Part shown: one piece after another, positions 56,441-64,000 of the stretch
Layout of the letters: each line of letters opens with the position of its first letter
How positions within the stretch are numbered: position 1 is the stretch's first letter
Source: Rhizobium sp. Q54
GTDB lineage: Bacteria; Pseudomonadota; Alphaproteobacteria; Micropepsales; Micropepsaceae
Direction: 5' to 3'
Assembly (NCBI GenBank): GCA_945860165.1
Contig: CAMAPL010000007.1
Coordinates: forward strand, 46,307-110,306
Length of the DNA: 64,000 nucleotides
The notes under the pieces: generated by a model
Seen by the model: the letters and a program-made list of their open reading frames with translations, nothing else
The model's database searches: none
Told to the model about the DNA's origin: nothing
Made by a program: the position numbers and the translations under genes

Positions 56441-59400
56441 TGCGCGATTCCTCCGTCATCGCCTCGGACCCGAAAATCTCCGCCTGGGTGGCCGCCAATG
56501 CCGGGTCGGGCAAGACCTACACCCTGGCCAACCGGGTGGCGCGCCTGCTGATGCAGGACGGCACCAAGCCCGAACGCATTCTCTGCCTCACCTTCACCAA
56601 AGCCGCGGCCGCAGAGATGCAGGGACGGCTTTTCAAGCAGCTGGGCACTTGGGCGATGCTGCCGGACGACCAGTTGCGGGCGCAGATCGTGAAGATCGGA
56701 GGCGATGCCCATGGCGATCTGCGCCTGGCGCGCCGCCTGTTTGCAGGCGCGCTCGAAACGCCCGGCGGGCTGAAGGTTCTCACCCTGCATGGCTTCTGCC
56801 AGATCGTGCTGTCGCGCTTTCCCATCGAAGCGGGCATCCCGCCCGCCTTCGATGTGCTGGACGACCAGTCGGCGCGCGAACTGATCGCGGGCGCGCGCCA
56901 GCACATGCTGGAACGCGCCGGAGCCGGCGAGACCGTGCTGGCGGATGCCGTGGCCAGGCTGGTGACCGAAACCAGCGAGGCAAAGCTCACCGGCATCCTT
57001 GATGCCGCGCTAGGCAGCGACCGGCGCAAACTGGACCGGCTGCTTGATGAAGCAGACATTTCTGCGCTGGCGCGAAAACCGTTTGGCCTAGCCGAGAATG
57101 AGACGGCGCAAAGCGTGGCAGAAAAATTCTGTGGCGCGTTAAACGAGGAGATCGCCCAACTAAGTGACGTTGTCGGCTGGCTTGAAAGCGGCACGAAAAC
57201 CGATATTCAAACGGCTCGCGAAATCAAAAACATTTCAGCCAATGGCGGCACACGCGCTCTATCTACATTGCAAGACGTTTTCTTCACTACAAAAGGTGAG
57301 GAACGGCAGCGCCTAGCGACTAAGAAACTTACGGACGCACGCCCAGATTTTTTGAACTATCTAGTCGCGTTGCGAAAACGTTTCTGCGCCGCTGCCGAAC
57401 GCCACCGCACCGCCCGCGCCGCCGAACTGGCCGAGGCCGCCCTGATCCTGATCGACGCGGTGGCCCGTGATTACCGTGCCGCCAAGCGCCTGCGCGGCGT
57501 GCTGGATTATGACGACCTGATCATGAAAACCCGTGACCTGCTGGAAAAGCCCAGCGCTGCCACCTGGGTGCTCTACAAGCTGGACGGTGGCATCGATCAC
57601 CTGCTGATCGACGAGGCCCAGGACACCAGTCCTGAACAATGGGACATCGTCAAAAAGCTGACAGAGGAATTCTTCGCCGGCAGCGGGCGCGAGCGCCGCA
57701 TGCCGCGCACCATCTTCGCGGTCGGTGATGAGAAACAGTCGATCTTCAGTTTCCAGGGCGCGGATCCGGCCCAGTTCGACATCAACCGCCGCTATTTCGA
57801 AGATAAGGTGACGAGCGCGGGATTAACATTGCGCAAAGAACCATTGCTGACGTCGCGCCGTTCGGTGCCCGAAATCCTGACCTTCGTGGATACCGTGTTC
57901 GCCAACGAGCTGGCGCGCACAGGTCTGACCTCCAGCGGCGACGAGATTGTCCACAGAGCCCATCGCAGCACCGACAAGGGCGGCATCGAATTCTGGCCCG
58001 CCCTCAAGCCCGACGAACTGGATGCGGAAGATCCCTGGGCGCCGGTGGATGCGGTCCCGCCGGAAAGCCCCGTTGCGCGCCTGGCTATTCAGATCGCCGA
58101 CAAGATCGCGAACTGGACCCAAAGCGGCTCGTGCCTGCCCGGCCATAAGGAAGCGATCCAGCCGCAGGACATCATGATCCTGCTGCCCCGCCGCGAACCC
58201 TTCGGCAGCGAGGTCATCCGCCAGATGAAGGTGCGCGGCATTCCCGTTGCGGGTGCCGACCGGGTGCGGCTGACCGAACAGATCGCCGCAATGGACCTGA
58301 TCGCACTGGGACGCTTTGTCCTGCAGCGCGAAGACGATCTTAACCTGGCGGCGTTGCTGCGCTCGCCGCTGTGCGGCATCAGTGAAGACGATCTCTACGA
58401 CCTGGCGCATGACCGCAAGGGCGATCTGTGGCAGGCGCTGACGGCGCGGCAATGTGGTGCCGCCTTTGCCTCATCCCATCGCTTCCTGTCGCAGATGCTG
58501 GAACGCGCCGACTATGCGCCGCCGTTCGAGTTTTATTCGCATGCCTTGATTGCCCTTGGCATGCGCGAAAAGCTGCTGGCGCGGCTGGGGACGGAATCCG
58601 CCGACGCCATCGAGGAATTCCTCAGCCTCACCCTGACACACGAGCAAAGCCATTCGCCGTCACTGGAAGGCTTCATCGACTGGGTCGCGCGCGGCGAGAT
58701 CGAGATCAAGCGTGACATGGAGCGTGGCCGCAACCAGGTCCGGGTGATGACGGTGCATGGCGCCAAGGGACTGGAGGCCGACATCGTGATCCTGCCGGAC
58801 ACGACATCGCTGCCCGGCGGGCTGAACCGCAACGAGGGCCTGCTTTATTCCAAGGACGGCCCGCTGTTTCCGCTGCCGGGCCAGGACGCGCCGGAGGCGA
58901 CGCGCGCGGCCAAGGCTGCCGCCGACGAAGAACTCCGGCGCGAACACCGCCGCCTGTTCTATGTCGCGCTGACGCGCGCGCGCGACCGGCTGTGCATCTG
59001 CGGCTTTCAAGGCAAGCGCGAGATCAAGCCAGAGTCCTGGTACGAGATGGCGCGCACCGCGGCCCGGCAACTGGACCTGGAATTGACGCGCGGCGATGAC
59101 GAAGTCCGGATCATCGGTACGGTCGAGGAAGAGAGCGGCACAATCGGTACCGCCGAAGCCAAGCCTCTCCTGCCCGGCTGGATCGTCCGCGCGGCGCCGC
59201 CCGAACCGGTGGTACCCAATCCCATTCGTCCATCGGACCTGCGCGATGGCTCGGCATCCCTATCGCCGCTGGTCACCGCGCGTTTCCTGCGCGGGAATAT
59301 CGTGCATGCGCTGCTGGCGCGCCTGCCCGAAGTCGCACCCGACAAGCGGGCCGGCATTGCGGTGAACTATGCCCGCGCCAACGGCTTGTCCGAGGAACAG

Positions 59401-59817
59401 GCGCAAGCCCTGAGCCACGAGACCCTGGCCGTTCTGGACCATCCCCAGTTTGCCGCCGCTTTCGCGCCCGGCAGCAAAGCGGAAGTCGCCATCCATGCCG
59501 CACGCCCCGATCTGGGCCTGAAAGCCCCAATCGTCGGCCGTCTGGACCGGCTGGCGGTGAGTGACGATCAGGTGCTCATTCTGGACTTCAAAACCAACCG
59601 TCCACCGCCAAAAAGCGAAGACCAGGTTCCGGCCAGCTATCTCGATCAGATGGCGCTGTATCGCGCCGCGGCGGAGCGCGTCTTTCCCGGACGGCGAATC
59701 GTTTGCGGATTGCTGTTCACCGATGGGCCGAGGCTTTTACAGCTTTCCGATGTGGTTCTGGACGCCAGATTGGCCGGTATTTCCGCACGCCTTGACCCGG
59801 AAGGGTCGCGTTCCTAG
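56440..59817 (+). CDS. addA: Double-strand break repair helicase/nuclease AddA
   Basis: AWVAANAGSGKTYTLANRVARLL, ILCLTFTKAAAAEM, LLIDEAQDTSPEQW, VLILDFKTNR. Confidence 0.95.
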   Translation: MRDSSVIASDPKISAWVAANAGSGKTYTLANRVARLLMQDGTKPERILCLTFTKAAAAEMQGRLFKQLGTWAMLPDDQLRAQIVKIGGDAHGDLRLARRLFAGALETPGGLKVLTLHGFCQIVLSRFPIEAGIPPAFDVLDDQSARELIAGARQHMLERAGAGETVLADAVARLVTETSEAKLTGILDAALGSDRRKLDRLLDEADISALARKPFGLAENETAQSVAEKFCGALNEEIAQLSDVVGWLESGTKTDIQTAREIKNISANGGTRALSTLQDVFFTTKGEERQRLATKKLTDARPDFLNYLVALRKRFCAAAERHRTARAAELAEAALILIDAVARDYRAAKRLRGVLDYDDLIMKTRDLLEKPSAATWVLYKLDGGIDHLLIDEAQDTSPEQWDIVKKLTEEFFAGSGRERRMPRTIFAVGDEKQSIFSFQGADPAQFDINRRYFEDKVTSAGLTLRKEPLLTSRRSVPEILTFVDTVFANELARTGLTSSGDEIVHRAHRSTDKGGIEFWPALKPDELDAEDPWAPVDAVPPESPVARLAIQIADKIANWTQSGSCLPGHKEAIQPQDIMILLPRREPFGSEVIRQMKVRGIPVAGADRVRLTEQIAAMDLIALGRFVLQREDDLNLAALLRSPLCGISEDDLYDLAHDRKGDLWQALTARQCGAAFASSHRFLSQMLERADYAPPFEFYSHALIALGMREKLLARLGTESADAIEEFLSLTLTHEQSHSPSLEGFIDWVARGEIEIKRDMERGRNQVRVMTVHGAKGLEADIVILPDTTSLPGGLNRNEGLLYSKDGPLFPLPGQDAPEATRAAKAAADEELRREHRRLFYVALTRARDRLCICGFQGKREIKPESWYEMARTAARQLDLELTRGDDEVRIIGTVEEESGTIGTAEAKPLLPGWIVRAAPPEPVVPNPIRPSDLRDGSASLSPLVTARFLRGNIVHALLARLPEVAPDKRAGIAVNYARANGLSEEQAQALSHETLAVLDHPQFAAAFAPGSKAEVAIHAARPDLGLKAPIVGRLDRLAVSDDQVLILDFKTNRPPPKSEDQVPASYLDQMALYRAAAERVFPGRRIVCGLLFTDGPRLLQLSDVVLDARLAGISARLDPEGSRS

Positions 59818-59850
59818 ATATGGTGACGCGATAGTCACAGGATTGATCCT

Positions 59851-60168
59851 ATGCCCCTGAAAGTGTCCGACGCCTCTTTCCAGGCCGATGTCTTGGATGC
59901 CAAGAAGCCCGTGCTGGTGGATTTCTGGGATGAGTGGTGCGGACCCTGCCGCATGATCGCCCCGGCGCTGGACGAGCTGTCCACCGAGCTGAGTGGCAAG
60001 GTTATCATCGCCAAGCTGAACATCGACGAGAACCCGCATGTGCCGACCAAGTATGGCGTGCGCGGCATTCCCACCATGATGATCTTTCAGGACGGCCAGG
60101 TGGCAGCGACCAAGGTCGGCGCGCTGCCGAAATCCAAGATCAAGGAATGGATCGAGTCGTCTATCTGA
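59851..60168 (+). CDS. trxA: Thioredoxin
   Basis: VLVDFWDEWCGPCRMIAPALDEL. Confidence 0.98.
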   Translation: MPLKVSDASFQADVLDAKKPVLVDFWDEWCGPCRMIAPALDELSTELSGKVIIAKLNIDENPHVPTKYGVRGIPTMMIFQDGQVAATKVGALPKSKIKEWIESSI

Positions 60169-60175
60169 CCCTCGG

Positions 60176-60266
60176 TGTCATGGCCCGCGAATGCGGGCCA
60201 CCCAGGTGATACGTTTCCCTTAAGCAGATTTTAGCTGGATGGCCCACACTCCGGTGGGCCATGACA
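60176..60266. repeat. Palindromic element with TGTCAT...ATGACA ends
   Basis: TGTCATGGCCCGCGAATGCGGGCCACCCAG ... GCTGGATGGCCCACACTCCGGTGGGCCATGACA. Confidence 0.85.
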
Positions 60267-60272
60267 GTGAGG

Positions 60273-61592
60273 TCAGTCGTTCTCGGCCAACACCCGTCCC
60301 GCAAGATAGAGCGAACCGCAGATCAGGATGCGCGGCGGCGCAGTCTGGCCATCCAGCCGCGTCCAGGCGGTGAGTTGCAGCATGGCGTCTTCCAGATCTT
60401 CGGCAGGCGCCGCGTCCAGGCCGGCCTTACGCGCGGCATCGTAGAGCGCGCCCGCGCTCAGGCTGGCCGCCTCGCCCGGGATCGCCACCGTTACCACATG
60501 CCGCGCCAATCCTTTGAAGGCGCGCAGGTAGCCCACGGCATCCTTGTTAGCCAGCATGGCGCAGATCAGGTAGAGCGGGCGTTCGCCATGCTCTTCCAGG
60601 TCGGCCATGGTGCGCGACACCGCTTCGGCGCCATGGGGATTATGCCCCCCGTCCAGCCAGATTTCGGCGCCACGCGGCGCCCACTCGATCAGCGGTCCCT
60701 TGTGCAGGCGTTGCAGCCGCGCCGGCCATTCCACTTGAGTTAAGCCCTTTTCGATCGCCGCGTCTTCACCCCAGCTGCGTTTTGCGTGCCGCAGGGCGGC
60801 GATGGCAACGCCGGCATTCTCGATCTGGTGACGGCCGATCAATTTTGGCAGCGGCAGGTCCAGCAGGCCGATGCCGTCTTCATAGACCATGCGACCATGT
60901 TCCTGGCGGCTGGCGAAATCCTGGCCGAACTCGAACACCGCCACGCCCAGCCGGTCAGCCTGCGACAGGATGACGTCGCGCGCGATCTCGCTTTGCGGCC
61001 CCATCACCAGCGGCGTGCTCTTCTTGATGATGCCGGCCTTTTCCGCCGCAATGCCCGCAAGGTCGTCGCCGAGGAATTCTCGATGATCCAGGCCCACCGG
61101 CTGGATCACTGTCATGGCCGGGTTGGGCACCACATTGGTGGCATCATAGGTACCGCCCAGGCCGACTTCCAGAATGGTCGCGTCGGCGGGATAGCGGGCG
61201 AAGGCCAGAAACATGGCTGCGGCGGTGATTTCGAAAAAGGTAATCTCGCGGCCTGCATTGACCTGTTCGACTTCCTCCAGTAGCGATAGAAGCGCTTCTT
61301 CGGATATCAGCTTTCCCGCGATGCGGATGCGTTCATGGAAGCGCACCAGATGCGGCGAGATATGAACATGCACCTTGAGGCCCTGCGCCTCCAGCATGGC
61401 GCGGGAAAAGGCGCAGGCCGAACCCTTGCCATTGGTGCCGGCGACATGGATCACCGGCGGCAGTTTCAGGTGCGGATTGTCCAGCTCGCCCAGCAGCCGC
61501 AGAATGCGGTCCAGCGCCAAGTCGATCTTCCTGGGATGCAGCGACAGAAGGCGCCGCAGCACCGCATCGCTGCGCATGGTCTCAAAGAGCAT
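60273..61592 (-). CDS. folC: Folylpolyglutamate synthase / dihydrofolate synthase
   Basis: PPVIHVAGTNGKGSACAFSRAMLEAQG; WLDGGHNPHGAEAV. Confidence 0.96.
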   Translation of the reverse strand: MLFETMRSDAVLRRLLSLHPRKIDLALDRILRLLGELDNPHLKLPPVIHVAGTNGKGSACAFSRAMLEAQGLKVHVHISPHLVRFHERIRIAGKLISEEALLSLLEEVEQVNAGREITFFEITAAAMFLAFARYPADATILEVGLGGTYDATNVVPNPAMTVIQPVGLDHREFLGDDLAGIAAEKAGIIKKSTPLVMGPQSEIARDVILSQADRLGVAVFEFGQDFASRQEHGRMVYEDGIGLLDLPLPKLIGRHQIENAGVAIAALRHAKRSWGEDAAIEKGLTQVEWPARLQRLHKGPLIEWAPRGAEIWLDGGHNPHGAEAVSRTMADLEEHGERPLYLICAMLANKDAVGYLRAFKGLARHVVTVAIPGEAASLSAGALYDAARKAGLDAAPAEDLEDAMLQLTAWTRLDGQTAPPRILICGSLYLAGRVLAEND

Positions 61593-62518
61593 TAAGGAGT
61601 CGCGGCGACGGCGCCATTGCCGTTGCGCTTCGGCATCGGCAACACCTTGCTCCTCGGCATGGCCTGCTTCAGCAGGAGGTGCAGCACACGCGACAGGGTG
61701 GCGCGCATTTCCTTGCGATGCACCACCATGTCCAGCATGCCATGTTCCAGCAGGTATTCGGCGCGCTGGAACCCTCCGGGCAGTTTTTCACGAATGGTCT
61801 GGGCGATGACGCGCGCGCCGGTGAAGCCGATCTGCGCGGCGGGCTCGGCGATCTGGATATCGCCCAGCATCGCATAGGAGGCGCTGACGCCGCCAAAGGT
61901 CGGATCTGTCAACACCACGACATACGGAAGACCCGATTCCCGCAGCATATCGACGCAGATGGTGGCGCGCGGCATCTGCATCAGCGACAGGATGCCTTCC
62001 TGCATGCGGGCACCGCCCGATGCCACGAACAGGATGTAGGGGCGCTTTTCCTTCAGCGCCGCCTGCATAGACTCCACCAGCGCCTCGCCCACGCCCATGC
62101 CCAGACTGCCGCCCAGAAAATCGAAGGGCTGGACGCCGATCATGACGGACAGGCCGTCTAGGGTGCCGCGCGCGGCGGTGAAGGCTTCGGGGCGGCCGGT
62201 CTTGGTACGCGCCACCTTGATCTCGTCGGTGTGTTTCTTCTCGCCCTTGAAGCGCAGCGGATCAGCCGGGACCGAAGGCGGGGGCAGTTCTCTGAAGCTA
62301 CCGGCGTCGAAGGTATAGGCAAAGCGTTCCGCCGGACCGATCCGCAAGTGATGGCCGCATTGCGGACAGACATTCAGGTTGGCCACCAGGTCGCGGTGAA
62401 AAATCATGTCACCGCAGCTGGGGCACTTGCGCCACAGATTATCGGGTGTGTCGCCGCGGTCCTTGCCGCCCATCAGCCCCTTGATGCGGGGCCGGACAAT
62501 ATTGGTGATCCAGTTCAT
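61592..62518 (-). CDS. accD: Acetyl-CoA carboxylase carboxyltransferase subunit beta
   Basis: LWRKCPSCGDMIFHRDLVANLNVCPQCGHHLRI zinc domain; VASGGARMQEGILSLMQM. Confidence 0.98.
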   Translation of the reverse strand: MNWITNIVRPRIKGLMGGKDRGDTPDNLWRKCPSCGDMIFHRDLVANLNVCPQCGHHLRIGPAERFAYTFDAGSFRELPPPSVPADPLRFKGEKKHTDEIKVARTKTGRPEAFTAARGTLDGLSVMIGVQPFDFLGGSLGMGVGEALVESMQAALKEKRPYILFVASGGARMQEGILSLMQMPRATICVDMLRESGLPYVVVLTDPTFGGVSASYAMLGDIQIAEPAAQIGFTGARVIAQTIREKLPGGFQRAEYLLEHGMLDMVVHRKEMRATLSRVLHLLLKQAMPRSKVLPMPKRNGNGAVAATP

Positions 62519-63345
62519 GCCGGAACCTTACCATGACGCGCGGCATGGGTGGAACCGGCCAAAGCACGGGTTAGTTCCAGAACTTCCGCCACGACCCGTT
62601 CTTTACCATGTCCCAGATTTTCGGCGACCCGGCCCACAATGGCCGAGCCCACCACCACCCCGTCGGAGATGCGGGCGATGGCGGCGGCCTGTTCGGACGA
62701 ACGAATGCCAAAGCCCACCGTGCAGGGCAGATCGGTGGCGGCGCGCACCCGCACCAGTGCGGCGCGGACTTCTTCTTCCGGGACCGACTTGGTGCCGGTC
62801 ACGCCGGCGACCGACACGTAATAAAGATAGCCGCTGGCGTCCGTGACAATGCGCTTGAGTCGGGCTTCATCGGTGGTCGGCGTGACAAAGCGGATCAGGT
62901 CCACGCCCTGCGCCAGTGCCGGAACGCGCAGCACTTCGTCTTCTTCCAACGGCAGGTCCACCACGATCAGGCCGTCGACCCCGGCATGGGCAACATCCTT
63001 GGCGAAGCGCGCCGTGCCATAGGCATGGATGGGATTGTAATAGCCCATAAGCACGATCGGCGTGGTCTTGTCCGCCTTGCGGAATTTCTCGACCATCTTG
63101 AACACCTTGGTCATGCTGGCGCCGGACTTCAGCGCCCGCACCGAAGAGGCCTGCACCGCCGGGCCATCGGCCATCGGGTCGGTGAAGGGCATCCCCAGCT
63201 CGATGATGTCCGCGCCCGCCGCCGGCAACTGCTGCAGGATGGCGAAGCTGGTGTCCATGTCCGGGTCGCCCGCCGTGATGAACGGCACAAAAGCGGCGCG
63301 GCCTTCCTTTTTCAGGGCGGCGAACCTGGTCTTGAGGCGGCTCAC
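62515..63345 (-). CDS. trpA: Tryptophan synthase alpha chain
   Basis: [44 protein letters not shown]. Confidence 0.98.
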   Translation of the reverse strand: MSRLKTRFAALKKEGRAAFVPFITAGDPDMDTSFAILQQLPAAGADIIELGMPFTDPMADGPAVQASSVRALKSGASMTKVFKMVEKFRKADKTTPIVLMGYYNPIHAYGTARFAKDVAHAGVDGLIVVDLPLEEDEVLRVPALAQGVDLIRFVTPTTDEARLKRIVTDASGYLYYVSVAGVTGTKSVPEEEVRAALVRVRAATDLPCTVGFGIRSSEQAAAIARISDGVVVGSAIVGRVAENLGHGKERVVAEVLELTRALAGSTHAARHGKVPA

Positions 63346-64000
63346 AGTTTTTCTCCCAGCGCGGCCGCAACCGAGAAAATATCCTTGTCGCCACGCCCCG
63401 ACAGGCAGACCGTGATCAACTGGTCCGGTTTCATCTGACCCGCGATTTTGGCGACATGGGCGATGGCGTGCGCCGGCTCCAGCGCCGGGATGATGCCTTC
63501 CAGTTTGCTTAGCAGCATGAAAGCGTCCAGCGCCTCCTGGTCGGTGATGGAATGGTATTTCACCCGGCCAATATCTTTCAGCCAGCTATGCTCAGGCCCG
63601 ATGCCGGGATAATCTAGGCCCGCCGAGATGGAATGGGCTTCCAATATCTGGCCGTCGCTGTCCTGCAAAAGATAAGAACGCGCGCCATGCAGCACGCCCG
63701 GCGTGCCCTTGGAGAGGGTGGCGGCATGGCGCGGTGTGTCGACGCCGTCACCTGCCGCTTCCACGCCGTGAATCTCCACGTCCGCATCGTCCAGGAACGG
63801 ATGGAACATGCCGGCGGCGTTGGACCCGCCGCCGACGCAGGCGACCACAAGATCGGGCAGGCGTTTTTCGCGGTCCAGCATCTGGGCACGGGTCTCATTG
63901 CCGATCACGGTCTGGAATTCGCGCACCAAGGCGGGATAGGGATGCGGCCCCACCACCGAGCCGATGATATAGAAAGTGTCGTGGACGTTGGCGACCCAGT
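63342..64000 (-). CDS. trpB: Tryptophan synthase beta chain (partial, runs off the window)
   Basis: [43 protein letters not shown]; reading frame open to position 64000. Confidence 0.97.
   Translation of the reverse strand, partial: WVANVHDTFYIIGSVVGPHPYPALVREFQTVIGNETRAQMLDREKRLPDLVVACVGGGSNAAGMFHPFLDDADVEIHGVEAAGDGVDTPRHAATLSKGTPGVLHGARSYLLQDSDGQILEAHSISAGLDYPGIGPEHSWLKDIGRVKYHSITDQEALDAFMLLSKLEGIIPALEPAHAIAHVAKIAGQMKPDQLITVCLSGRGDKDIFSVAAALGEKL

Overview
The window is a GC-rich alphaproteobacterial chromosomal segment. It is almost entirely housekeeping genes, plus one mobile-element scar. Left to right: mutM, enoyl-CoA hydratase, rpsT, an AT-rich intergenic region, rhodanese, dnaA-dnaN-recF-gyrB, methyltransferase, argG, rlmN, IalB-like protein, ABC exporter, SpoU methyltransferase, NRAMP transporter, thiC with a TPP riboswitch, creatininase-like protein, acs, phhB, thpR, murJ, tesA-like esterase, a ybbA/ybbP-like ABC pair, Bax-inhibitor-1 family protein, DUF2794 protein, Rieske oxygenase, carB, greA, a methyltransferase-like membrane protein, chvI/chvG-hprK-EIIA-ptsH, TraB family protein, ahcY, a DivL-type kinase, a nested IS3/IS110 scar, ferredoxin plus ferredoxin reductase, tsaE-amgK-murU-addB-addA-trxA, and folC-accD-trpA-trpB (trpB is cut by the window edge). 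I found no CRISPR array, prophage, defence island or obvious new multi-gene system. The best leads are: (1) a DivL-type sensor kinase whose H-box histidine is tyrosine, with five GANTC sites clustered in its upstream region; (2) an IS3-family element (terminal repeats visible, amber codon in orfA) abutting a truncated IS110-type transposase just behind divL; (3) intergenic palindromic elements sharing TGTCAT...ATGACA ends; (4) an AT-rich region between rpsT and the rhodanese/dnaA genes with CtrA-like and GANTC motifs; (5) a likely frameshifted small membrane-protein gene.
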